64,000 nt of DNA from Planctomycetota bacterium (GTDB taxonomy: Bacteria; Planctomycetota; UBA11346): the NCBI GenBank assembly GCA_016745075.1, contig JADGDD010000012.1, forward strand, positions 56,580 through 120,579, written 5' to 3'. Every line of letters starts with the position of its first letter. Position 1 is the first letter of the stretch. The notes beneath the pieces are model-generated. The model worked only from the letters and a program-made list of their open reading frames with translations, had not been told where the DNA came from and made no database searches. Both the position numbers and the translations under genes were made by a program. Positions 17,623-25,334 of the stretch are shown here, in pieces.

Positions 17623-19203
17623 GTGAAAACCTTGAAAATGATCCCACTTTTTTATATGGTCTTGATCATACTTTCCACACCTAATGTGAAAGCTGAAGAG
17701 ATGCTTTCCACAGATATCTCAATTACATGTGAAGGTGCTCAGGCTAATCAACTGCCAGCACTATCGCTCTTGGCTCCCACAAAAAGTTGCTGTACCATAA
17801 ACCCGAATGGTCGTACCAATAATTGTTTGTTGTCCGATGGTACTAAAGATTTTCCACTCAGCATTGTCCCAAAAGAAGGTCACTTACTCTGCTCAAAAGG
17901 TGATGGGGTTATGGTTCATATGTGGATTCGACACCAATCAGAATCCGTAAAAGATGGGGTTATCTCTTTAAGTGTCACCTTAACTGATGGGAAAAAGCGC
18001 CGTTACCCAACCATAGGGTATACGCGAGCCCGTAGTGATAAATGGACACAACTATCTGGCTGGTATTTCCAAGCAAAAGAAGGGCCCGTGGCAGAAAAGC
18101 TAACCCTTATTGTCCCTAAGGGCATAAAACTACTCATTGATGACATTTCACTCACTTACACTCCTAAAGTTTTTCCAACAAATGATCGCAGATGTTTACA
18201 GGTGAAAGGTCAGAAAATAATGGATGGCGCACAACAGATCATTTTAAATGGTGTTAATGTTGGAGCCTATTCTGATGATGAAGAAGACGACAATCTGCAA
18301 CATGTTTTAAGTGCAGTAAGAGAAGATGATTATAGAAATATCGCTACTTCTGGTTTTAATGTGGTACGGCTCAATGTATGGCACCGTGCATTCCGTACAG
18401 AAGAAGGGTGGAGATGGCTTGATTTACACCGTCTCTGGGCTCACACATATGGCCTACGGCTCATATTAGATTTGCACGCTCCTCCAGGTGGCTATCAGGG
18501 ACCTGAATACAGGGGCACGTTCTGGAAAGAGAATGCTACCGCTCTACAGTTACGAAAAGACACTATTACCTTTTGGAAAGAAGCAGCAAAACGATTGAAA
18601 GATGCTTCTGATATTGCAGCCTTTGACATTCTCAACGAACCAAAGCCTCGCAAAGATGCACAATGGTGGGATTTTGCCACTCAATGTGTTTCCGCAATTA
18701 GAGAAGAAGGATCCAACACACCAATAATAGTTGAAATGAGCATGTTAGATAATTGCCAACTTCACAAAATTGATGACACAAACATTATCTATGATGTACA
18801 TTATTATACGCCATGGCAATTTACATCAGGGAAACAAGGTACATATGGCACTAAATGCATTGATTACTACGAAAAAGGAGCAGTCCTCAATAAAGAGTGG
18901 CTGCTAAAAATTCTTAAAGAAGAAGTTTTAGATTTTGCTTTGCACCATAAAGTGCCAGTAAATATTGGGGAATACGGTGTAACCAAGCTTGCTCTCAGCC
19001 ATGGAGGAGAGCAATGGTTGAGTGATATGGTAGATATCTTCGATGAATATAATATCGGACGCCAATATTGGTGCTGGTATGGATACACAACATGGGGCAT
19101 AGAAAAAGACGGATGGTTTCGTCATGATCCAGCATCCCAAGATATTACTGTACTATCTGCTATTATGAAACGTGGTTCTGAACAACCTTCAGTAGAAAAA
19201 TAA
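17623..19203 (+). CDS. secreted glycoside hydrolase family 5 enzyme
   Basis: 526-residue exported beta-glycanase-like protein. It has a signal peptide (about 1-24, ending VKAEE), then an N-terminal beta-rich module of about 160 residues resembling a carbohydrate-binding domain. The GH5 TIM barrel spans about 190-515. The acid/base is Glu339 in FDILNEP and the nucleophile is Glu450 in IGEYGV; LDLHAPPGG and DVHYYTPW are also family motifs. The substrate (cellulose, mannan or other beta-glucan) cannot be told. The GTG start at 17623 follows AAGAAAGAAGAG. The terminator at 19285 lies downstream. Confidence 0.88.
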   Translation: MKTLKMIPLFYMVLIILSTPNVKAEEMLSTDISITCEGAQANQLPALSLLAPTKSCCTINPNGRTNNCLLSDGTKDFPLSIVPKEGHLLCSKGDGVMVHMWIRHQSESVKDGVISLSVTLTDGKKRRYPTIGYTRARSDKWTQLSGWYFQAKEGPVAEKLTLIVPKGIKLLIDDISLTYTPKVFPTNDRRCLQVKGQKIMDGAQQIILNGVNVGAYSDDEEDDNLQHVLSAVREDDYRNIATSGFNVVRLNVWHRAFRTEEGWRWLDLHRLWAHTYGLRLILDLHAPPGGYQGPEYRGTFWKENATALQLRKDTITFWKEAAKRLKDASDIAAFDILNEPKPRKDAQWWDFATQCVSAIREEGSNTPIIVEMSMLDNCQLHKIDDTNIIYDVHYYTPWQFTSGKQGTYGTKCIDYYEKGAVLNKEWLLKILKEEVLDFALHHKVPVNIGEYGVTKLALSHGGEQWLSDMVDIFDEYNIGRQYWCWYGYTTWGIEKDGWFRHDPASQDITVLSAIMKRGSEQPSVEK

Positions 19204-19284
19204 TATTTTACAATCCGTTACAAACCTGCGCTTTCTACGTAATCTTTTCAAATCAAATCCTGCACACACCCACCTGTTAATAAA

Positions 19285-19317
19285 AAAAATCTCGCATCAT
19301 AATGATGCGAGATTTTT
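19285..19317. terminator. bidirectional rho-independent terminator
   Basis: AAAAATCTCGCATCAT at 19285-19300 is the exact reverse complement of 19302-19317, giving a stem of up to 16 bp with A- and T-runs on either side. It works in both directions. It ends the GH5 gene on the plus strand and the long tRNA-tuf-ribosomal operon, whose last gene is rplL, on the minus strand. Confidence 0.9.
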
Positions 19318-19350
19318 AAATTCGTTTGAAACGACGTGTTGAAAAAAGAC

Positions 19351-19755
19351 TTATGCGCCTTTGACTTCAACCTTAGCGCCAGCTTCTTCGAGTTGTTTTT
19401 TGAGGTCGTCAGCTTCTTCTTTGCTAGCGCCTTCTTTAACGGTTTGTGGAGCAGACTCAACAAACTTCTTAGCGTCAGCAAGGCCTTGGCCTGTGATTCC
19501 GCGAACAACTTTGATAACTTGAATTTTCTTATCGCCTGCGTCAGCAAGGATAACATTGAATTCTGTTGGCTCTTCAGCAGCAGCTTCACCACCAGCGCCA
19601 CCAGCAGCAGGGCCAGCAACAGCAACGGCAGCAGCAGAAACGCCGAATTCGTCTTCGAGAGCATGTACAAGGTCAGCAAGTTCCATTACTGACAAACCTT
19701 TTACTGAATCAATGATGCTTTGTACACCTTCGCTCAATTGTTTTTCTTCACTCAT
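19351..19755 (-). CDS. rplL: 50S ribosomal protein L7/L12
   Basis: 134-residue stalk protein that recruits translation factors. The N-terminal dimerisation helix region ([14 protein letters not shown]) is followed by an Ala/Gly-rich hinge (about 40-62) and a globular C-terminal domain with the conserved [25 protein letters not shown] core. The hinge is somewhat longer than in E. coli (about 121 residues). It is the last gene before a strong terminator; rpoB does not follow. The 139-base gap to rplJ contains AT-rich palindromic repeats. Confidence 0.97.
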   Translation of the reverse strand: MSEEKQLSEGVQSIIDSVKGLSVMELADLVHALEDEFGVSAAAVAVAGPAAGGAGGEAAAEEPTEFNVILADAGDKKIQVIKVVRGITGQGLADAKKFVESAPQTVKEGASKEEADDLKKQLEEAGAKVEVKGA

Positions 19756-19842
19756 TGTGATTTTCCTTAAAATATGACTGATTCTATTTGATGAACCAGT
19801 GGGTAAATTAGTAGAACGACAACAACATGCTCTCGTTCCGAT

Positions 19843-19878
19843 GTTTTATAAAAAGTTTTATAAAAAGCGTTATAAAAC
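19843..19878 (-). repeat. AT-rich palindromic repeats between rplJ and rplL
   Basis: The 12-base unit TTTTATAAAAAG occurs twice in tandem (19844-19855 and 19856-19867) and is followed by a related TTATAAAAC. The outer parts GTTTTATAA and TTATAAAAC are inverted repeats. They lie in the 139-base gap before rplL. They may be a site of mRNA processing or an internal promoter that raises rplL dosage; this is inference. Confidence 0.55.
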
Positions 19879-19894
19879 CAGCTTTTGACTGGAA

Positions 19895-20401
19895 CTATCC
19901 CTCTTTTTGCTCTTTGATAGCACCAACAACACGCGCGAGGCTTGTTGGAAGTTCTTGGAGCAGACGTGCAAGACCAGTGATTGGCGCAGCCAAAACGTTG
20001 GCCAACATACCGTGCAATTGGTGACGGCTTGGTAGATCAGCAAGTTTCAGTGCAGAACCAGCATCAAGTGCATTGCCTTCGATAAGGCCACCGCGAACGG
20101 TAACTTTCTCTTCTTTAACAAGGTCACGAACAACTTTAGCAGCCGCAGCGATATCTTCGCCAACAACCATACCTAAAGAACCACTTCCCGTTAAGTTTGC
20201 TGACACATCTTCGGTTAAGGTCAAGCGTATGATGTTGGCCTTTGCCACTTTCATACTCGCACCGACACCAGTAAGATCCTTACGGAGTTTGAGAGCTTCG
20301 TCAGCTTTCAGCCCGATTGGGTCAACAAAGAGGATTGCATCGCTTGCGTCTACAACAGTTTTTACTTCACTTAAAATTGCCTGATTAATAATACTTGGCA
20401 T
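19895..20401 (-). CDS. rplJ: 50S ribosomal protein L10
   Basis: 168-residue protein that anchors L7/L12 dimers to the ribosome. The N-terminal rRNA-binding domain contains KADEALKLRKDLTGVGASMKV-type sequence and GSLGMVVGEDIAAAAKV. The C-terminal helix (ITGLARLLQELPTSLARVVGAIKEQK) carries the L12-binding sites. Only about 40 bases separate it from rplA, so the long autoregulatory L10 leader of enterobacteria is absent or reduced. Confidence 0.96.
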   Translation of the reverse strand: MPSIINQAILSEVKTVVDASDAILFVDPIGLKADEALKLRKDLTGVGASMKVAKANIIRLTLTEDVSANLTGSGSLGMVVGEDIAAAAKVVRDLVKEEKVTVRGGLIEGNALDAGSALKLADLPSRHQLHGMLANVLAAPITGLARLLQELPTSLARVVGAIKEQKEG

Positions 20402-20440
20402 GGAAATATTCCTTTCTCAGATCTAATATCAGATTTAGCT

Positions 20441-21127
20441 TCAGACCTGAATGCGGACGCCAGGCCCCATGGTAGATGAGACACTTACGCTGGTAACAAA
20501 TTCACCCTTCACTGCTGCCGGACGGGCGTCGGCGATGTGACGGTACAGTGCTTCAATGTTGCCGGCCAATTGGTCAGCTTCAAATGCTACAGTACCAACA
20601 CGAACGTGTACATTACCGGCAGAGTCAGCACGGTATTCAATCTTACCGGCTTTAAATTCTGCTACTGCAGTAACAACATCGTCAGTTACAGTGCCTGCTT
20701 TTGGGGCAGGCATAAGGCCGCGTGGTCCGAGTACTCGACCCAATTTACCGACCAGACGCATCATTTTTGGTGTAGCGATAGCGACATCAAAATCCATAAA
20801 ACCATTTTGGACTTCGTTGACGAGATCTTCTCCACCAGCTTTGACAGCACCTGCTTCGATTGCAGCGCTTGCCTTGTCACCATCATCGACAAATACAATT
20901 ACACGAACATCGCGGCCAGTACCATGTGGAAGTGAGAAACTTCCTCGTACTAACTGGTCAGCTTTACGTGAGTCGATATCTAGGCGCAGGGCTAAATCAA
21001 CACTTTCAGTAAACTTCGTAGTGGCCATTTGTTTAACCAAAGCAGCTGCATCTTCGATGCTGCGACCTTCGTCAAAGTTCTGGTTCGCTGCGAGATCACG
21101 GTAGCGTTTGCTTCGTTTTCTTGCCAT
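20441..21127 (-). CDS. rplA: 50S ribosomal protein L1
   Basis: 228-residue L1, which forms the mobile stalk beside the E site and usually represses the rplK-rplA mRNA. It starts MARKRSKRYRDLAANQ and includes ELALRLDID-type, GTGRDVRVIVF and GRVLGPRGLMPAPKAGTV motifs. ATG 21127 follows AGGAGGAATGCC. The frame is open to 21217 but the extra 30 residues have no homology that I recognise. Confidence 0.97.
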   Translation of the reverse strand: MARKRSKRYRDLAANQNFDEGRSIEDAAALVKQMATTKFTESVDLALRLDIDSRKADQLVRGSFSLPHGTGRDVRVIVFVDDGDKASAAIEAGAVKAGGEDLVNEVQNGFMDFDVAIATPKMMRLVGKLGRVLGPRGLMPAPKAGTVTDDVVTAVAEFKAGKIEYRADSAGNVHVRVGTVAFEADQLAGNIEALYRHIADARPAAVKGEFVTSVSVSSTMGPGVRIQV

Positions 21128-21257
21128 GGCATTCCTCCTGTGGTCAGCGACCGTGAACTCACACCGTTCACTAATCTTCCACATTTCTCCACATCGTGTG
21201 GGTTTAGGTGTGTTCAATTATTCGCTAAAGCGAATAACTTATACAGCTAGTAGCTTA

Positions 21258-21692
21258 CTAGCCTTTTACAACAATACCCATTGCGCGGGCAGTACCCGCT
21301 ACAGTAGCCATTGCTGCTTCAATAGTATGTGCTGTTAATTCAGCGCCTTTGCGCTCAGCAATCTCTTTGATTTGTGCTTCTGTAATAACAGCATGCTCGG
21401 TCAATGGGCCAGGTGTTTGTGAACCCTTATCAATACCAATCGCTTTCAGTATCAAACGTGATACTGGTGGCTGCTTGAGAATAAAATCAAAGCTTTTGTC
21501 TTTGTATACGTTGATAACAACTGGAATAACATCGCCAGCCATTTTGCCAGTTTTATCATTAAATTCTTTAACAAACTGAGCAATGTTAACACCTTGGGCA
21601 CCAAGCGCTGGACCAACAGGTGGTGCTGGGGTTGCTTTACCACCAGGGATTTGAAGTTTAATTTGACCAACAACTTCTTTTTTCTTAGCCAT
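21258..21692 (-). CDS. rplK: 50S ribosomal protein L11
   Basis: 144-residue L11 of the GTPase-associated centre. The N-terminal part has the proline-containing segment ATPAPPVGPALGAQGVNI, the target of thiostrepton-class drugs. The C-terminal part binds 23S rRNA and includes the GTARAMGI ending. AGAAAGGAAAAC precedes the ATG. Confidence 0.97.
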   Translation of the reverse strand: MAKKKEVVGQIKLQIPGGKATPAPPVGPALGAQGVNIAQFVKEFNDKTGKMAGDVIPVVINVYKDKSFDFILKQPPVSRLILKAIGIDKGSQTPGPLTEHAVITEAQIKEIAERKGAELTAHTIEAAMATVAGTARAMGIVVKG

Positions 21693-21794
21693 ATTGTTTT
21701 CCTTTCTAGGTATATACGGGTTTGGAGGTACCCTTCCTAGTCTTCTTTATACACAGCACAGGGCTATGCATATCCTCCGATGTAAAATAATTAT

Positions 21795-22346
21795 TTAACT
21801 CGCAATATCTTCAACTTGCCATACTTCTAGTTCTACTGGTGTTTGACGACCAAAAACAGTAATAAGTACGCGCAATAAACCTTTTTGCTCGTTAATTTCG
21901 TCAATGCTTCCATCCATGCCAGCAAAGGTACCTTCTTTAACTTTGACCTTATCACCAACTTTATATGGAATTTGCATAATTGCAGCGCGTTGCTCATCGG
22001 TGCCTTCGGCAGCAGCAATACGCTGAATTTGATCAGCCTCTTCTGTTGTAAGAGCTGTTGGTGTTGATGGGCTGGTTCCAAGGAAACCCGTTACCATGTC
22101 ACAACTTGAAATAGCTTCAAGCAATTGTGGCTGTGCTTCCATCAACGCATAAATATATCCAGGATAGAGTTTTCTATCTGTTGTTACTTTTTTGCCGCGT
22201 TTTACCTGAGTCACTCGTTCGATTGGGATAAGTAAATCTTCAACCATCTCTTCAAGTTTTGCATCACGAATAGCGGTGCGTATATTATCACGGGCACGAT
22301 TTTCACGACCATTGATTGCTTTTACTACATACCAAAACTTTTTCAT
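21795..22346 (-). CDS. nusG: transcription termination/antitermination factor NusG
   Basis: 183-residue NusG. The N-terminal NGN domain begins KKFWYVVKAINGRENRARDNI and contains LYPGYIYALM, which contacts RNA polymerase. The C-terminal KOW domain (GDKVKVKEGTFAGMDGSIDEI) binds Rho or S10. Its ATG overlaps the secE stop codon, so the two are coupled as in most bacteria. Confidence 0.96.
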   Translation of the reverse strand: MKKFWYVVKAINGRENRARDNIRTAIRDAKLEEMVEDLLIPIERVTQVKRGKKVTTDRKLYPGYIYALMEAQPQLLEAISSCDMVTGFLGTSPSTPTALTTEEADQIQRIAAAEGTDEQRAAIMQIPYKVGDKVKVKEGTFAGMDGSIDEINEQKGLLRVLITVFGRQTPVELEVWQVEDIAS

Positions 22347-22885
22347 TATTCAGCGCTCCCTGTTGCAGCAGCACTGTCTTCAACCACTGTACTCTCCTCA
22401 AGCGCCGCACTGTCTTCAACAGCAGCTTCTTGATTCAATAACAAATCACTATCGTCATCTTCTTCTTCAACTTGGCCAGCATTTGCACCAAGTATTTGAT
22501 CGGTGACCAGCCAGTTATTACCAAAATCAACCGCAGTAATAACAACAGCTAAGACAACAGTAACGATGCCAATAATAACGGTTGAGCGAACAACTTCAGA
22601 AAAACTTGACCAAGTAACTTTGACCATTTCCTGTTCAACTTCGATTAACAAGTCAGATGTTTTTGGACGGAAGAATACGGCAACAATGCCGCCAATAATC
22701 AGAACAAGCGCTAGTACAGAGAGGACAATACCCCCAACCATACCCTGCCATGCTCCGCCACCATCAATAGCTTCGCTCAGATCATTATAGCCCTGCCACC
22801 CAAGCTCTAAGCCGAGTAAACCAACTATAGTAAAAACGAGCATGCGCATGATTTTACCTTGTGGCCATTTATGCAATGCACTCAT
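22346..22885 (-). CDS. secE: preprotein translocase subunit SecE, extended form
   Basis: 179-residue SecE. Two N-terminal hydrophobic helices (about 13-30 and 48-70) precede the core SecE domain: EVEQEMVKVTWSSFSEVVRST followed by a third helix VIIGIVTVVLAVVITAV. A C-terminal tail of about 45 residues is strongly acidic (EEEDDDSD, repeated VEDSAA). Most bacterial SecE proteins are 60-130 residues without such a tail. Context (tRNA-Trp upstream, nusG overlapping downstream) makes the call secure. Confidence 0.92.
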   Translation of the reverse strand: MSALHKWPQGKIMRMLVFTIVGLLGLELGWQGYNDLSEAIDGGGAWQGMVGGIVLSVLALVLIIGGIVAVFFRPKTSDLLIEVEQEMVKVTWSSFSEVVRSTVIIGIVTVVLAVVITAVDFGNNWLVTDQILGANAGQVEEEDDDSDLLLNQEAAVEDSAALEESTVVEDSAAATGSAE

Positions 22886-22968
22886 GTCATGTCGCCTTTC
22901 TGCTGTACTTCTTCTCTGTTAATGCTTGTGTTAAATAGACCAAGTCTCGGTTGAGACAAATCTAAAAG

Positions 22969-23044
22969 TGGCACGTGAGACAGGGATCGAACCCGTGACC
23001 TGCTGATTTGGAATCAGCTGCTCTACCAGCTGAGCTACTCACGT
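22969..23044 (-). tRNA. tRNA-Trp (CCA anticodon)
   Basis: Cloverleaf read on the minus strand: acceptor ACGTGAG pairs with CTCACGT, the D-arm contains AGCTCAGCTGGTAGAGC, the anticodon loop is TTCCAAA with CCA, and the T-loop is GGTTCGATCCC. Discriminator G and an encoded CCA end follow. It lies between rpmG and secE, a placement also found in chlamydiae. Confidence 0.97.
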
Positions 23045-23067
23045 ATACTTTTAATGTTTATCAGTGT

Positions 23068-23229
23068 TTATTTACGACGTTTTTCTTTATGAATAGTACG
23101 ACGACGTAAACGTGGGTTATATTTTTTCAACTCCAATTTTGGAGTCAATTTTGAGCGACTAGTATAGTAGTTAATGTCACCAGTTTCGGTGCACACCAAC
23201 ATGATATTTTCGCGTTTTTCTTTAGCCAT
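23068..23229 (-). CDS. rpmG: 50S ribosomal protein L33, cysteine-poor type
   Basis: 53-residue protein, MAKEKRENIMLVCTETGDINYY..., with the family core LELKKYNPRLRRRTIHKE. The first Cys of the zinc-binding form remains (Cys13), but its partner is Thr16, and the CPRC pair is NPRL. This is therefore a zinc-independent L33. ATG 23229 is followed by a normal stop at 23068. It sits between tuf and tRNA-Trp in the operon. Confidence 0.95.
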   Translation of the reverse strand: MAKEKRENIMLVCTETGDINYYTSRSKLTPKLELKKYNPRLRRRTIHKEKRRK

Positions 23230-23253
23230 TATAAACTCTTTTCAATGTGCTCC

Positions 23254-23315
23254 GCCTTTTTACAAAGGCAGGCAGAAACTTTCGCCCGATGACAGCGGGC
23301 TGCATCGGGCGAAAG
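23254..23315 (-). promoter_or_regulatory. two hairpins between tuf and rpmG
   Basis: A perfect 13-bp stem (23279-23291 with 23303-23315, CTTTCGCCCGATG) encloses a further CAG/CTG pair. A second smaller stem lies at 23254-23269 (GCCTTT and AAAGGC). Both fall after the tuf stop on the minus strand. No proper T-run follows the large stem, so partial termination or RNase processing between tuf and rpmG is more likely than a full stop. Confidence 0.65.
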
Positions 23316-23333
23316 CGTGCTTAAATAATCTTC

Positions 23334-24542
23334 TTACTCGATGATCTTGGTTACAACACCAGAACCAACGGTGCGGCCACCTTCGCGAATAGCGAAGCGA
23401 AGACCTTCTTCCATGGCAACTTTTGCGATCAGCTCAACGCTGAAGCTTACATTGTCACCAGGCATAACCATTTCAACGCCGTCAGCGAGAACAACAGCAC
23501 CGGTTACGTCTGTGGTACGGAAGTAGAATTGTGGACGGTAGTTGCTGAAGAAAGGAGTCTTACGACCACCCTCTTCTTTGCTGAGCACATATACTTCAGC
23601 TTCAAATTTAGTATGTGGTGTAACGCTGCCTGGCTTACAAACAACCATACCGCGCTCAACTTGCTCTTTCTTGATACCGCGAATCAAAAGACCACAGTTA
23701 TCGCCAGCTTGAGTTTCTTCCATTTCTTTACGGAACATCTCGATACCAGTGATGGTTGTTTTGATTGCTTCGTCAACGAAACCAACAATTTCAACTTCTT
23801 CAGCAAGTTTCAGAACACCGCGTTCCGCGCGACCTGTAACAACAGTACCACGGCCTTCAATTGAGAACACGTCTTCAACTGGCATAAGGAATGGCTTAGA
23901 TTCGTCACGTTCTGGCTCAGGAATATAGCTATCTACAGCATCCATGAGTTCTTTAATTGCAGCATACGCTTCGTCGTCTGCGCCTTTACCGTCAGCAAAT
24001 GCATTGGTAGCAGCAAGGGCAGAACCCTTGATGAAAGGAATGTCGTCGCCTGGGAAATCATACTCAGAAAGCAACTCACGGAGTTCCATTTCTACGAGTT
24101 CAAGCAATTCTTCGTCATCAACTTGGTCAACTTTGTTAAGGAAAACAACGAGAGCTGGAACGCCAACCTGACGAGCAAGAAGAATATGCTCTTTGGTTTG
24201 TGGCATTGCACCATCTGCAGCAGATACAACAAGGATACCACCGTCCATTTGAGCAGCACCGGTGATCATGTTCTTGACATAGTCAGCGTGACCTGGGCAG
24301 TCTACGTGAGCGTAGTGACGAGCTTCGGTTTCGTACTCTTGGTGAGAAGTAGCAATGGTGATACCACGTGCTTTTTCTTCAGGAGCGTTGTCGATGTCTT
24401 CGTAATTTTTAACTTCAGCACCACCAGTAAGGCTCAAGTAAGAGCAGATAGCAGCTGTGAGTGTGGTTTTGCCATGGTCAACGTGGCCAATTGTACCGAT
24501 GTTGACGTGTGGTTTGTTACGTATGAACTTTTCTTTAGCCAT
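23334..24542 (-). CDS. tuf: elongation factor Tu
   Basis: 402-residue translation GTPase that brings aminoacyl-tRNA to the ribosome. G1 GHVDHGKT is at 19-26, the switch region has [15 protein letters not shown]3 is DCPGHA, G4 is NKVD, and the C-terminal domains are intact to VVTKIIE. It lies directly after a tRNA-Gly/tRNA-Thr pair, as does E. coli tufB. A second tuf, if present, is outside the window. Confidence 0.98.
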   Translation of the reverse strand: MAKEKFIRNKPHVNIGTIGHVDHGKTTLTAAICSYLSLTGGAEVKNYEDIDNAPEEKARGITIATSHQEYETEARHYAHVDCPGHADYVKNMITGAAQMDGGILVVSAADGAMPQTKEHILLARQVGVPALVVFLNKVDQVDDEELLELVEMELRELLSEYDFPGDDIPFIKGSALAATNAFADGKGADDEAYAAIKELMDAVDSYIPEPERDESKPFLMPVEDVFSIEGRGTVVTGRAERGVLKLAEEVEIVGFVDEAIKTTITGIEMFRKEMEETQAGDNCGLLIRGIKKEQVERGMVVCKPGSVTPHTKFEAEVYVLSKEEGGRKTPFFSNYRPQFYFRTTDVTGAVVLADGVEMVMPGDNVSFSVELIAKVAMEEGLRFAIREGGRTVGSGVVTKIIE

Positions 24543-24636
24543 GGTAGTGGTTCCTATGAAAAGAGGTTATCAAAAATGCCACACGCCGGCGGCAGGGATG
24601 CCCGGAAGTGGGCGGTTTGTTAGAGTAGATGTGATA

Positions 24637-24711
24637 TGGTGCTGCCCCCGGGAATTGAACCCGGGACCTCTTACTTACCAAGCAAGTGCTCTACCCCTGA
24701 GCTAGGGCAGC
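24637..24711 (-). tRNA. tRNA-Thr (GGT anticodon)
   Basis: Acceptor GCTGCCC pairs with GGGCAGC, anticodon stem CTTGC/GTAAG (one G-T) with loop TTGGTAA gives GGT, and the T-loop is GTTCAAT. CCA is encoded. It lies about 95 bases ahead of tuf, equivalent to E. coli thrT. Confidence 0.96.
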
Positions 24712-24737
24712 ATGAAACTAAATGCTTGGCGCAAAAA

Positions 24738-24811
24738 TGGAACCGGTAGAGGGAATCGAACCCTCGTCTTCAGCTTGGAAGGCTGTTGCATTACCACTAT
24801 GCTATACCGGC
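24738..24811 (-). tRNA. tRNA-Gly (TCC anticodon)
   Basis: Acceptor GCCGGTA pairs with TACCGGT (one G-T pair). The anticodon arm is CAGC-CTTCCAA-GCTG with TCC, the T-loop is GTTCGAT, and CCA is encoded. It is equivalent in position to E. coli glyT. Confidence 0.96.
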
Positions 24812-24834
24812 TCATTTTTCTTTTTACAAAAAAA

Positions 24835-24919
24835 TGGTGGGCAGGGGAGGATTCGAACCTCCGAAGTCATAGACAGCAGATTTACAGTCTGCCCCGTTTG
24901 GCCACTTCGGTACCTACCC
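24835..24919 (-). tRNA. tRNA-Tyr (GTA anticodon)
   Basis: 85-base class II tRNA with a long variable arm. Acceptor GGGTAGG pairs with CCTGCCC, the anticodon arm CAGA-CTGTAAA-TCTG gives GTA, the T-arm is GGAGGTTCGAATCCTCC, and CCA is encoded. It is equivalent in position to E. coli tyrU. Confidence 0.97.
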
Positions 24920-25047
24920 ACACGGTTTTAATCTTGTCTGCACACATACTTTATAAAAAAATAAGTACACAAGTGCGCAGTCGAGCATTAAGCGTTTATC
25001 ACAATTCAAAGATCAATCATAAACCCAATAGCACACGAAATATTTGC

Positions 25048-25123
25048 TGGTGCCCCCTGACAGATTCGAACTGCCGACCTACTGTTTACAAAACAGTTGC
25101 TCTACCAACTGAGCTAAGGAGGC
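25048..25123 (-). tRNA. tRNA-Thr (TGT anticodon)
   Basis: Acceptor GCCTCCT pairs with AGGGGGC (one T-G). The anticodon arm ACTGT-TTTGTAA-ACAGT gives TGT, the T-loop is GTTCGAA, and CCA is encoded. It is the first gene of the operon, equivalent to E. coli thrU. Confidence 0.97.
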
Positions 25124-25245
25124 GCAAAAATAGCGCAAACTATGTCTCTTCAAGAACTTTCGTGCCACGAATACTGCTGTGGACCAAGGCTCTATCCGAT
25201 ACGGGCCCCGCCAAGAGTAGGAGTCCTACCGTATGGGGGCGTGGT

Positions 25246-25273
25246 CTTTTATGAGAACAAAGCCTAGTGTCAA
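25246..25273 (-). promoter_or_regulatory. promoter of the tRNA-tuf-ribosomal operon
   Basis: On the minus strand a perfect -35 TTGACA (25268-25273) is followed after 16 bases by TAAAAG (25246-25251). A GC-rich discriminator region (GACCACGCCCCC) comes next, a feature of growth-rate and stringently controlled stable-RNA promoters. About 120 bases of leader, with a TAGGA/TCCTA hairpin, precede the first tRNA. Confidence 0.6.
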
Positions 25274-25334
25274 GCATGATATTCTTTCAACAGCCCTAAC
25301 ATTGCTTTTTTGAGGCGGCTGTCAGACTGCAATT

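Noticed and set aside
19248..19679. Leu/Lys-rich open frame antisense or shifted to rplL.
   Set aside because: It is a frame shadow of the Ala/Lys-rich rplL sequence and crosses the terminator.
24640..25254. Open frames running through the tRNA cluster, 24712-25254 and others.
   Set aside because: They lie across four clear tRNA genes on the opposite strand and have no coding features.
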